From Nocardia stercoris (GTDB lineage Bacteria > Actinomycetota > Actinomycetes > Mycobacteriales > Mycobacteriaceae), in assembly GCF_003696265.1 (NCBI RefSeq), contig NZ_RFFH01000015.1:62001-126000 (forward strand): a DNA stretch of 64,000 bases, in the 5' to 3' direction. A program made the position numbers and the translations under genes. Below, one piece after another: positions 1 through 8,347 of this stretch (position 1 is the first letter of the stretch; each line of letters opens with the position of its first letter). The notes below the pieces were generated by a model. It saw only the letters and a list, made by a program, of their open reading frames with translations, was not told the DNA's origin and did no database searches.

Positions 1-54
1 AGTTCACGCGCGTGCCCCGAGGACACGTCGACGGTCGAGCGTAGTCGTGGCCGG

Positions 55-2433
55 TCACTGGCGGCCGTTCGGTCCGTCCCACTCGGCGCCGCCCTCGGGA
101 CCGTAGGCCTCGCCGGGCCCGTAGGAGCCTTCGCCCTGACCGTAGGAACCCTCGTCGCGGGCGTAGGGCCGGTCCTGCTCGCCCTCGCGGCGCACCGGAC
201 GCGGACCGCGCGGGCGATCCCAGCCGGGATACCCGGGCTGCGGCTGCTGAGCCTGCGGCGCGCCCTCCTGCGGCGGCCAGCCCGGCGCCGACCAGCCGGC
301 CGGGGCGCCGTAGTCCGGGCGCGAACCGTGCGTGCCGTGCGCGGGGTAGCCGCTCGGCGGCGGCGTCCGGTAGCCGGGCGGCGGCACGGGCCGCGAAGCC
401 TGCTGCGGGTAGTTGCCGTTGGCCGGAACCGGCGCGGGGGCGGGCACGTTCTCCTGGGCCGGCCACATCCGGTCCGGGTTCTCCGCCGGCCACGGCTCGC
501 CGCGCTCGGCGGCCAGCTCGCGCGGCGTCTTCACCGGCGGCCGGTCCGACGGGACCCGCTCGCCGAAGTCGTTGAACGCGGTGATCCGCGGCCGCTTCTC
601 GACGGTGGCCAGCACCTGTTCGAGTTCCTTGCGGTGCAACGTCTCTCGTTCGAGCAGCGCGCTGGCCAGCGAGTCGAGTTCGTCGCGGTATTCGCTGAGG
701 ATGGACCAGGCCTCGGTGTGCGCGGCCTCGATCAGGTTGCGCACCTCCTCGTCGATCTCCCGCGCGACCTCGTGCGAGTAGTCCGACCCCGTGCCCATCG
801 ACCGGCCCAGGAACGGGTCGCCCTGTTCCTGCCCGTAGCGGACCGCGCCGAGGCGGCCGCTCATGCCGTATTCGGTGACCATGGCGCGGGCGGTCTTGGT
901 GGCCTGGTCGATATCGGAGGAGGCGCCGGTGGTCGGCTCGTGGAACACCAGTTCCTCGGCCGCACGGCCACCCATAGCGAAGACCAGGCGGGCGATCATC
1001 TCCGACCGGGTCATCAGGCCCTTGTCGTCCTCGGGCACGGTCATGGCGTGACCGCCGGTGCGGCCGCGGGCGAGGATGGTGACCTTGTAGACCGGCTCGA
1101 TGTCGGGCATCGCCCAGGCGGCCAGCGTGTGGCCGGCTTCGTGGTAGGCGGTGATCTTCTTCTCGTGCTCGCTGATCACGCGGCTCTTGCGGCGGGGACC
1201 GCCGATGACCCGGTCCACCGACTCCTCCAGCGAGGCACCGGTGATGACGGTCCCGTTCTCGCGGGCGGTGAGCAGCGCGGCCTCGTTGATGACGTTGGCC
1301 AGGTCGGCGCCGGACATGCCGACGGTGCGCTTGGCCAGGCCCTCGAGGTCGGCGTCGGGCGAGATCGGCTTGCCCTGCGAGTGCACGGCCAGGATGGCCT
1401 TGCGGCCGGCCAGGTCCGGGTTGCCGACCGGGATCTGCCGGTCGAAGCGGCCCGGGCGCAGTAGCGCCGGGTCCAGGATGTCGGGGCGGTTGGTGGCCGC
1501 GATGATGATCACGCCGGTGCGGTCGCCGAAGCCGTCCATCTCGACGAGCAGCTGGTTCAGGGTCTGCTCGCGCTCGTCGTGGCCGCCGCCGAGGCCGGCA
1601 CCGCGCTGGCGGCCGACCGCGTCGATCTCGTCCACGAAGATGATGCAGGGCGAGTTCTGCTTGGCCTGGTCGAACAGGTCGCGCACGCGGGAGGCACCGA
1701 CACCGACGAACATCTCGACGAAGTCGGAACCGGAGATGGTGAAGAACGGCACCCCGGCCTCGCCGGCGACCGCGCGGGCCAGCAGCGTCTTACCGGTACC
1801 GGGTGGGCCGTACAGCAGCACGCCCTTGGGGATCTTCGCGCCGAGCGCCTGGTAGCGGGCCGGGCTCTGCAGGAAGTCCTTGATCTCGTAGAGCTCCTCG
1901 ACCGCCTCGTCGGCGCCGGCCACGTCCTGGAACGTGGTCTTGGGCATGTCCTTGGACAGCTGCTTGGCCTTGGACTTGCCGAAGCCCATCATGCCGCCGC
2001 GGCCGCCGCCCTGGATCCGGGACATGACGAACAGGAACAGGCCCAGCAGCACCACCATGGGCAGGGCGAAGACCACGATCTGCGACAGCAGGCTGTCCTG
2101 CTTCACCGAGGTGTCGACCGGCGCTCCGCTGTCCTGGGCTGCCTTGAAGACCTGGGCCGCTACCTCACCGCCGCCGGGGTACTTGCTGACCAGTTGCGTC
2201 TGTCCGCCACTGGCCTCGTTGGGCGCCTTCAACGTGATGCGGAGCTGCTGCTCCTTGTCGTCGATCTGGACCTTGGATACGTTGGCCTTGTCGTTCTGGA
2301 GTTCGGACAGGGCTACCGAGGTATCGACGGTCTTCCAGCCGCGCGTGTCGTTGCTGAAGTAGCTGACGCCCCAGATCGCGAGCAGGATGAGCGCGACGAT
2401 GGCCAGGTTACGGAACACTGTCTTGCGGTTCAT
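55..2433 (-). CDS. ftsH: ATP-dependent zinc metalloprotease FtsH
   Basis: Membrane-anchored AAA+ protease that degrades misfolded membrane proteins and short-lived regulators. Two N-terminal membrane segments (about residues 8-26 and 117-138) bracket an extracytoplasmic domain. The AAA module has Walker A GPPGTGKT (209-216) and Walker B IIFVDEID (about 263-270). The zinc site HEAGH is at 431-435. I chose ATG 2433 because it begins MNRKTVF directly before the first membrane segment; the frame stays open 42 codons upstream but that part is hydrophilic and atypical. The last ~160 residues are a Pro/Gly/Gln/Arg-rich tail, common in mycolata FtsH and probably disordered. In relatives ftsH usually lies next to hpt; here an 8.7-kb block separates them. 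Confidence 0.97.
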   Translation of the reverse strand: MNRKTVFRNLAIVALILLAIWGVSYFSNDTRGWKTVDTSVALSELQNDKANVSKVQIDDKEQQLRITLKAPNEASGGQTQLVSKYPGGGEVAAQVFKAAQDSGAPVDTSVKQDSLLSQIVVFALPMVVLLGLFLFVMSRIQGGGRGGMMGFGKSKAKQLSKDMPKTTFQDVAGADEAVEELYEIKDFLQSPARYQALGAKIPKGVLLYGPPGTGKTLLARAVAGEAGVPFFTISGSDFVEMFVGVGASRVRDLFDQAKQNSPCIIFVDEIDAVGRQRGAGLGGGHDEREQTLNQLLVEMDGFGDRTGVIIIAATNRPDILDPALLRPGRFDRQIPVGNPDLAGRKAILAVHSQGKPISPDADLEGLAKRTVGMSGADLANVINEAALLTARENGTVITGASLEESVDRVIGGPRRKSRVISEHEKKITAYHEAGHTLAAWAMPDIEPVYKVTILARGRTGGHAMTVPEDDKGLMTRSEMIARLVFAMGGRAAEELVFHEPTTGASSDIDQATKTARAMVTEYGMSGRLGAVRYGQEQGDPFLGRSMGTGSDYSHEVAREIDEEVRNLIEAAHTEAWSILSEYRDELDSLASALLERETLHRKELEQVLATVEKRPRITAFNDFGERVPSDRPPVKTPRELAAERGEPWPAENPDRMWPAQENVPAPAPVPANGNYPQQASRPVPPPGYRTPPPSGYPAHGTHGSRPDYGAPAGWSAPGWPPQEGAPQAQQPQPGYPGWDRPRGPRPVRREGEQDRPYARDEGSYGQGEGSYGPGEAYGPEGGAEWDGPNGRQ

Positions 2434-2735
2434 AGAGCGTCGGCCGCGGGGCCAGTTCCTTTCCGGTGATTCCGGTGATGCCTGCGAAGTGCCTCGGACG
2501 GGAAGCCGTTCCCCTTCCGATTCCGCCACGCCGGGCGAAAACGGGTGCGGACTGGCCACGTTACCGCGTACGGTCTAGTCGATACATCGCGCAGTTCTGC
2601 AGCTAGTGCATTTCAGTAGGTAAACGGTCGGCGGACGCGAGTAGTTCCCGATCCATCGGGCAAACACGGCGTGGTGTCGCCCCGAAGCGGTCACAATCAT
2701 GACACGCAAGCCATGAATGTGATCGACGACACAAC
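2434..2735. other. Divergent intergenic region
   Basis: Spacer between divergent ftsH and the PH-like gene, so it should hold both promoters. I see no convincing gene or RNA structure. The middle (about 2,570-2,640) is less GC-rich than the flanks. Confidence 0.5.
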
Positions 2736-3674
2736 ATGAGCGCAGGGGGTATGGACATCGTCGAGTTACGGACACCCACAGCGATTCTGCGCCACGGAGC
2801 CGGCCGACTCGTCGTGCTGCGCCCGGGCGGAACCGAGAGCGGCGAGGGCGAGCGCGTCCTCGACGTCCCGGTCGGTGATCTGCTGAAGGTGCGCCTGAAT
2901 CGCCGCGTCGACGACGCGGTCGTCATCGAGATCTACCTGCGGTACCCGAGCCCGGTCCTGACCGGGGTACCGGCCGACCGGACCCCGCTGCCGGTCCTCA
3001 TCGCGGAGCACGACCTGCCGGCCGCGACAGCGATTCTCGAGCGCATCAACGACCAGATCCTCGCCTCCCAGCGCATCGACATGTCGGTGCCCGACCTGGC
3101 CCCGCCGGCACCGGTGTGGGGCAAGTCCGGCCCGACCCGCGCCGACGTGGACCGCGCGGTGCGGCGGATGGCGCCGCGGCGGGAGGCGAAGTCGGCGATC
3201 ACCGCCCTGCACCGGTTCATCGGTGCCGACGAGTACACGCTGGAGACCGCGATCGTGACGGCCCAGCAATCCGACGGCCGCGGCCGGGGCCTGCTGGCGG
3301 TGACCACGCAGCGGCTGCTGTTCATTCCGCTGACCGGCAATCGCAGCGCCCTGGAGATGCCGGTCGCGGCCCTGCTGACGGCTCGCGCGTCGGATTCGGG
3401 CGCCGCGGGCGAGCACGGTATCGAGGTGAACGACGGCATGCTCACGCTGACGTTCTCCGGCACCGATCACGCCGACACCGACCGGGTGATCGGCGCGATC
3501 AACTTCGCGATCCAGCGCGAAGCCGCCGACGGCGCGATCGCGCCACCGGATCCCGGTGTGACGCAACTGTATTCGGAGTGGGAGCTGCTCGTGGAACGGC
3601 ATTCGCTCGGCATGGTCGACGACTCGCAGTTCCAGCGGTACGGGCGCGGCATCCTACGGTCACTGCCCAACTGA
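2736..3674 (+). CDS. Hypothetical protein with PH-like (YokE/GRAM-type) core
   Basis: 312-residue soluble protein with no signal peptide or membrane segment. The N-terminal half (1-110) is unassigned. Residues about 165-255 look like a bacterial PH/GRAM-type fold: the strand motif LLAVTTQRLLFIPL is followed by regular beta strands and a closing helix (ADTDRVIGAINFAIQ). The last 35 residues resemble a short SHOCT-like tail (EWELLVERHSLGMVDDSQFQ). ATG 2736 is the first start. ATG 2751 is an alternative, but its purine-rich GCAGGGGG lies only a few bases upstream. A strong terminator follows. Function unknown. Confidence 0.72.
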   Translation: MSAGGMDIVELRTPTAILRHGAGRLVVLRPGGTESGEGERVLDVPVGDLLKVRLNRRVDDAVVIEIYLRYPSPVLTGVPADRTPLPVLIAEHDLPAATAILERINDQILASQRIDMSVPDLAPPAPVWGKSGPTRADVDRAVRRMAPRREAKSAITALHRFIGADEYTLETAIVTAQQSDGRGRGLLAVTTQRLLFIPLTGNRSALEMPVAALLTARASDSGAAGEHGIEVNDGMLTLTFSGTDHADTDRVIGAINFAIQREAADGAIAPPDPGVTQLYSEWELLVERHSLGMVDDSQFQRYGRGILRSLPN

Positions 3675-3684
3675 GCGCACACGA

Positions 3685-3718
3685 GAGGGGCCGGGTGGCT
3701 ACTGCCACCCGGCCCCTC
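3685..3718. terminator. Bidirectional intrinsic terminator
   Basis: Perfect 15-bp inverted repeat (GAGGGGCCGGGTGGC, 3685-3699, and its complement, 3704-3718) with a 4-nt TACT loop. It lies between the convergent PH-like and DUF1266 genes and can serve both. Confidence 0.85.
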
Positions 3719-3733
3719 CGCCGTTGTCGGTTA

Positions 3734-4570
3734 CTACAGTTCGCCGGCGCCCCCGGGCTGCAGGCTGATCCGGCGCCACGGGCTGGTCGGGCGCACCCAC
3801 AACCGGACCAGCTCGAGTCGGCGGTCGGTGCCACCGGCCTTCAGTTCCGCCAGGTCCTCGCAGGCCTGCCAGTAGGTCCAGCCGGTCAGGTAGGCGTCGC
3901 CGAACTGTCGCCAGTTGCGGTAGCGGCGCTGCGCCGGGCGCAGGGCGCGCATCACGTAGTCCCAGGCCACGTCGGCGTCGAGGTAGCCGGCGGTGAACGC
4001 CATCCGCGCCACCGCGACCACGCGGGCCAGGTCCCAAGCCTGGATGTCGGCAGGTAGCGGCTGCACCAGGTGGTCGATGAGGTCGAGCTTGATCGCCTGC
4101 GACCAGATGTCGTAGTCGCGGACCAGAGCCTCGGGGTTGTCCATGCCGCGGAAGGAACCGACCTGCCGCAGGAAGGCCCGGTGCCGGTCGGCACGCTCGC
4201 CGAAGCGGTCACGTTCGGGCGAGCTGATGGAGGCGGCGACCAGCGGGTGCACGAGCGCGTACAGCGGCGCGTGCATGCCCTCCAGCAACTGTTCCATCGA
4301 CGCCATCGCCTCGGCGCCGTCGGTGATGCCCCACGCGCCGGTCAGCGTGTCGATGGCGAGTTCGCGTCGGTCACCGAGCGGGTGGGCGCGTTCGGGGCCG
4401 AGCAGCAGAGCGTCGTGGAACGCGTCCCAGCGCGCGGAGTAGAAGGCGCCCAGCGACAGGGCCCGTAACTCGTCGTCGGAGACCTGGGCACCGGACCAAT
4501 GATCGTCCTCACGCCCGTCCAGCGCCGGATACGGGAAGGTGGTCAGAGTCGGCACCTCACGCAATGGCAT
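3734..4570 (-). CDS. DUF1266-domain protein
   Basis: 278-residue helical cytoplasmic protein. The C-terminal half has the DUF1266 signature: AWDLARVVAVARMAFTAGYL, then an Asp/Ala/Trp helix, then NWRQFGDAYLTGWTYW. The N-terminal half contains LTGAWGITD, typical of the family's first conserved block. DUF1266 proteins occur widely in actinobacteria and enterobacteria and have no established biochemical role. I used ATG 4570 (MPLREVPTL); the upstream in-frame extension looks non-coding. It is a single-gene unit ending at the shared terminator. Confidence 0.8.
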   Translation of the reverse strand: MPLREVPTLTTFPYPALDGREDDHWSGAQVSDDELRALSLGAFYSARWDAFHDALLLGPERAHPLGDRRELAIDTLTGAWGITDGAEAMASMEQLLEGMHAPLYALVHPLVAASISSPERDRFGERADRHRAFLRQVGSFRGMDNPEALVRDYDIWSQAIKLDLIDHLVQPLPADIQAWDLARVVAVARMAFTAGYLDADVAWDYVMRALRPAQRRYRNWRQFGDAYLTGWTYWQACEDLAELKAGGTDRRLELVRLWVRPTSPWRRISLQPGGAGEL

Positions 4571-4736
4571 GCCTCCGATTGTGTCGCATCCGAGCGAGTG
4601 GGGTCCGGCAATCGGGAACCCGAAGCGCGTGTTGAGTCCGATAAGTCCCACTCGGGTCACACCGAATTCGCAAATTTCCCACAGGCGCCGATCTTCGCCC
4701 TGTCGGCGGGCGCGTCACCGCACTACTCTCTGGTCC

Positions 4737-4991
4737 ATGTGTAGGAACATCACCGTGCTACGCGGCCTGGAGCCGCCGGCAACGGAGCAGGAAATCTTTT
4801 TGGCCGCACAGCAATACGTGCGAAAAGTAGGCGGCCTGACCGGTCTGTCGTCGACCACGAAACCGGCCTTCGACAAGGCGGTCGCGGCGGTCGCGGCGGC
4901 CACCACCGAGCTGCTGGCGGAGCTGCCGGCCCGGCGGGTTCCCCCGTCGACCGAGCCGCCGCTGCGCCGGCTCGCCGCCCAATCGGAGTGA
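4737..4991 (+). CDS. DUF2277 family protein
   Basis: 84-residue protein starting MCRNITVLRGLEPPAT, the hallmark start of DUF2277, a small bacterial family of unknown function. The rest contains the conserved AAQQYVRKVGGLTG segment and ends in a Pro/Arg-rich tail. ATG 4737 was chosen because the MCRNI motif begins the family; the frame is open upstream but lacks similarity. It stands alone between two minus-strand units. Confidence 0.85.
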   Translation: MCRNITVLRGLEPPATEQEIFLAAQQYVRKVGGLTGLSSTTKPAFDKAVAAVAAATTELLAELPARRVPPSTEPPLRRLAAQSE

Positions 4992-5153
4992 TCCCACAGA
5001 CAGTGTGAGCTACAGCACACCTCGGCCGATCCGGCCGCGGTGACGTCGCATGCCCCGGCCCGCGGCCGGACGGTACCCGTTCCATTCCGGCGACCTGCAC
5101 CGCCGGACCACACCGGGTGCCGGTCCCGAAGGTCGCGGACCGGCCCGCAGCCC

Positions 5154-5843
5154 CTATCGCCGCGCACCGGCGCGCACCACCCAGCCGGCAGCCGAGTCCG
5201 GCGTCGGCGTCAGCACCAGATCCGCCCGCCGCTCGGTCTCGCGGACCAGAGCCGCGTTGGGCAGATCGTTGCCGGCCACGAGCCGCGCGGCCAGTTCCGG
5301 GCTCTTGCCGCCCCGCCGGTGCCGCTCCCGCAGCCGGTCGGTGAGCAGATGGTCGGGGACGTCGAGATACCAGGCGGCGTCGAGCAGTCCCCGAACCGCC
5401 GACCAGCCCGTCACGGGGTCGTCGAGCAGCAGGTAGTTGCCCTCGGTGATGACGATGGGCTGCCGGTCGAAGAGCACCGCGCCCGGAACCGGCTCGTGCC
5501 GCACCCGGTCGTAGCCGGGCCACGGAACCGGCTGACCGAGCGGGCGATCCCGCAGGGCCCGCAGCCGGTCGCAGTAGCCGGCGACGTCGAAGGTCGCGGG
5601 TGCGCCCTTGCGGTCGCGCAAGCCGGCCCGGTCCAGGGCCGAATCGGTGAGGTGGAAGCCGTCCATCGGCGCCACCTCGGCGCGCTGCCCGAGCTCGCGC
5701 AGCGCGGTGCGCAGCCGCTCGGCCACCGTCGATTTCCCGGCCCCGGGCGGGCCGGTGATGCCGAGGACGAACCGCCGCGGGCAGTTCCGGGCCTGCGCGG
5801 CGACGCGGGCGGCCAGGTCCGCCACGGTCTCGGTGGCGCTCAT
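5154..5843 (-). CDS. Nucleoside/nucleotide kinase family protein (P-loop)
   Basis: 229-residue P-loop kinase of the uridine kinase/pantothenate kinase (PRK-like) group. It has Walker A GPPGAGKST (about 31-39), the family motif MDGFHL with the following D..L..R..KG.P.TFD stretch (substrate side), and an ITEGNYLLLD Walker-B-like strand. A lid-type arginine region RLRERHRRGGKS follows. Relatives phosphorylate sugars, nucleosides or pantothenate; the substrate here cannot be read from sequence. Its ATG overlaps the stop of the upstream Ser/Thr kinase (ATGA), so the two are almost certainly translated together, an unexplained pairing. Confidence 0.87.
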   Translation of the reverse strand: MSATETVADLAARVAAQARNCPRRFVLGITGPPGAGKSTVAERLRTALRELGQRAEVAPMDGFHLTDSALDRAGLRDRKGAPATFDVAGYCDRLRALRDRPLGQPVPWPGYDRVRHEPVPGAVLFDRQPIVITEGNYLLLDDPVTGWSAVRGLLDAAWYLDVPDHLLTDRLRERHRRGGKSPELAARLVAGNDLPNAALVRETERRADLVLTPTPDSAAGWVVRAGARR

Positions 5844-8224
5844 TCGGCCCCCCGGTTGCGGCGGGGCGCGGCGGGATCCACCACGCGTTCGAGCGCGCGC
5901 AGGTCCACTTCCATCATGCGGAACAGCACATAGGCCACCACGAACGCGATCACCGCGCCCACGCTGAGCACCCGCACCGACACGATCACCGTCGGAATGT
6001 CCTGTAGTGGAAGCAGAGTCACCGCCGCGACCGCCAACAACGGCACCGACGCCGCGGCCCCGAGCATCGCGGCGCCGTGCCGGGCCAGTCGCCGCAGGCT
6101 GTCGGCTTCCGCCGGTTCGATGCCGCCCAGCCCGACGAACATCGGATAGATGCACCGGATGAGGTAGAAGCTCAACAGGATGAACGGATACGCGACGGCC
6201 ATGGCGCCGTAGATCAGCAGCGATACCAGGAAATGCACCACGACCCGCAGGCCCACCTCGCCGGTGGCGATCGCGAGCACCGTCGGGAAGATGATCGCCG
6301 ACGTCGCCCACAACGCGAACACCACGACCACCACCCGGTCGCCGAAGTGCAGCGCGTCGGTTCTCGCCCGGGCCAGGGTCCGCGGATCGTAGTCCCGGTC
6401 GGATCGCGGTCCCGCGGTCATACTCAGCAAGGTCCGGTTCATGTAGATCAAGGTGATCATTCCGAGCGGGAAGAAAACCACGTTGACCGCGAATGTCACC
6501 AGTAGGAAGTCGTGCTGCGCGGACGCGCTCAGATGCGCCATCACCAGCGCCCGGTTGCTCTGAACGTTGAACATCGAGGCGACCAGGTTCGGCACGGTGG
6601 CCGCGCCCACCACGATCGGTACCAGCCAGCGCCGCAACCGCATCCGCCAGCTGCCCAGGGGCGGGTCGACCAGGTCGCGGGCCCGCTCGTCCAGGCACAG
6701 GTCGAGCTGGCGGGCCAGTTCGGCGCCGCCGGGCCAGCGCTGGGACCGATCGGGTTCCAGGCAGGTCAGCAGGACACGACGCAGTGCGGCGGGTGTGTCG
6801 GCGGGTAGAGCCGCGAGCGCGGCGGCGCCGACCCCGGCCCGGCGGCGCCGCAGCATCGCCGACAGGGTCTCCACTTCGCCGCCGGTGGTGGCGTCGGCGG
6901 CCGGCTTGCTGTCGTCGAAGGGCTTCTCCCCGGTCAGCAGTTCCCACAGCACGACGCCGAGTGCGTAGATGTCGGACCTGGTGTCGAGATCGGCCGCGGC
7001 CCGGTCGTAACCGGGATGGCAGGCCTCGAGTTGTTCCGGCGACATGTAGGACAGGGAGCCGCCGAAGTAGGCGAGCGGGCCCGCGGTGTCGCGGTCGCGG
7101 CTGTAGCTGATGTTGAAGTCGGCGAGTTTCGGGACGGCCTCGGCGGTCAGCAGAACGTTGGCCGGTTTGACGTCGCGGTGCAGGACGCCCTGGGAGTCGG
7201 CGTAGGCGAGGGCTTCGGCGAGCCGGCGGCCCAGCCAGGCGACGGTTTCCGGCCAGCTGCAGGCGGCGATCTCGGCGCGGACGCTGGAATCGGTGGGCCG
7301 GATCTCGCCCTTCTCCTCCATGGCCGCGTCGACGGCGTCGAGCAGTAGCTGCCCGGACCGCCGGGCGGGCGGCGTGGCGCGGACCTTGCGCAGCACGCCG
7401 AGCAGGGTGCCGCCGGGGAGGAACTGCATGTAGAGCAGCCGTAACCGCGCGGCGGTGGGCGCGGCGGGCAGGAGCAGCCGCTGGTCGAACACGCGCACGA
7501 TGTAGTCGTGGTCGAGCTGGGCCAGGGTCTGCGGTTCGGTGCCCCGGTCGGCGGAGATCTTGACCGCCACCAGCCGCTGCATGGTGCGCTGGCGGGCCAG
7601 GAACACGCGAGCGAAGGCGCCGGCGCCGAGCTGGGTGAGCAGGTCGAAGTCGTCTATGCATCGACCCACCTCGAGCTGGTCGAGATCGCCGGGCGTGGTG
7701 CCGACGGCGGTGAGGTCGGCGGTGGTCCGGGTGCGCTCGCCGGTCTCGGTGTCAAGGCCACTGGACAGCTCGTCCGCCGTGGCGCGCCGAGTGCTGCGGT
7801 CCTCGTCGTCCACGGTCAGCAGCTGCTGCAGTTCGCTTGCCTGACTGGGGAATTCGCGTAAACACTCGGCCGGGTCGACTCGCTCGCCGCTGTGCCGGCG
7901 GATGACGAACTCGTCGTAGACCAGGTCCGCGGGCAGCGCCTCGGGCCGCAGCTCGGGGAACTCCGCGCAATAGTCCAGCAACCGTTTCCGGGGGGCCGCG
8001 GCGGGCGGCCGGGACAGCCCCGTGAGCCAGCGGCGGCGGAGATCGATCCGAATCAGCTCGACCAGCACATCGCAGCGCAATGTCTCTGCGTCCGGCAAAA
8101 ATTCGGCGATATCGGGCGGCTGTGACCTGCTGTTCCAGGCAGCGGCGAAGGCGGCGGCCGCACCGGACTCGGCGCCGGTGGCCGCCCGGCCACGGTCTCC
8201 ATTCGATCCGAACGCGTCTGTCAT
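5840..8224 (-). CDS. Membrane-anchored Ser/Thr protein kinase with planctomycete-like N-terminal module
   Basis: 794-residue STPK. Residues 1-140 carry W...P.I..FL.../LIRIDLRRRW.../YCAEFPEL.../L..EF..R...GE..DP.E.LREFP. This is the helical region that, from what I know of the families, usually precedes kinases in Planctomycetes. The kinase domain (about 190-480) has glycine loop LGAGAFARVF (199-208), catalytic Lys in VAVKIS (222) and HRDVKPANVLL (349-359). It has DFN instead of DFG at 369-371. After the kinase come six or more predicted membrane helices (about 580-780), not the usual single helix plus sensor. ATG 8224 gives MTDAFGSNG; upstream sequence in the frame is low quality. The stop overlaps the next gene. 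Confidence 0.9.
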   Translation of the reverse strand: MTDAFGSNGDRGRAATGAESGAAAAFAAAWNSRSQPPDIAEFLPDAETLRCDVLVELIRIDLRRRWLTGLSRPPAAAPRKRLLDYCAEFPELRPEALPADLVYDEFVIRRHSGERVDPAECLREFPSQASELQQLLTVDDEDRSTRRATADELSSGLDTETGERTRTTADLTAVGTTPGDLDQLEVGRCIDDFDLLTQLGAGAFARVFLARQRTMQRLVAVKISADRGTEPQTLAQLDHDYIVRVFDQRLLLPAAPTAARLRLLYMQFLPGGTLLGVLRKVRATPPARRSGQLLLDAVDAAMEEKGEIRPTDSSVRAEIAACSWPETVAWLGRRLAEALAYADSQGVLHRDVKPANVLLTAEAVPKLADFNISYSRDRDTAGPLAYFGGSLSYMSPEQLEACHPGYDRAAADLDTRSDIYALGVVLWELLTGEKPFDDSKPAADATTGGEVETLSAMLRRRRAGVGAAALAALPADTPAALRRVLLTCLEPDRSQRWPGGAELARQLDLCLDERARDLVDPPLGSWRMRLRRWLVPIVVGAATVPNLVASMFNVQSNRALVMAHLSASAQHDFLLVTFAVNVVFFPLGMITLIYMNRTLLSMTAGPRSDRDYDPRTLARARTDALHFGDRVVVVVFALWATSAIIFPTVLAIATGEVGLRVVVHFLVSLLIYGAMAVAYPFILLSFYLIRCIYPMFVGLGGIEPAEADSLRRLARHGAAMLGAAASVPLLAVAAVTLLPLQDIPTVIVSVRVLSVGAVIAFVVAYVLFRMMEVDLRALERVVDPAAPRRNRGAE

Positions 8225-8347
8225 CGGCAGCACCTGATCTCGGCTCGACCCGCCACGTCTATGTACATCATCGCCCGCGCGCAGTGGCAATGATAATTTC
8301 GCATCCCGAGCTAATGCCCCGTTTCGAACATAGGGGGGATTCAGAGC

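Noticed and set aside
5154..7661. 835-codon minus-strand frame spanning the Ser/Thr kinase region
   Set aside because: Only the last 229 codons are a real kinase gene; the rest is out of frame with the protein kinase domain.
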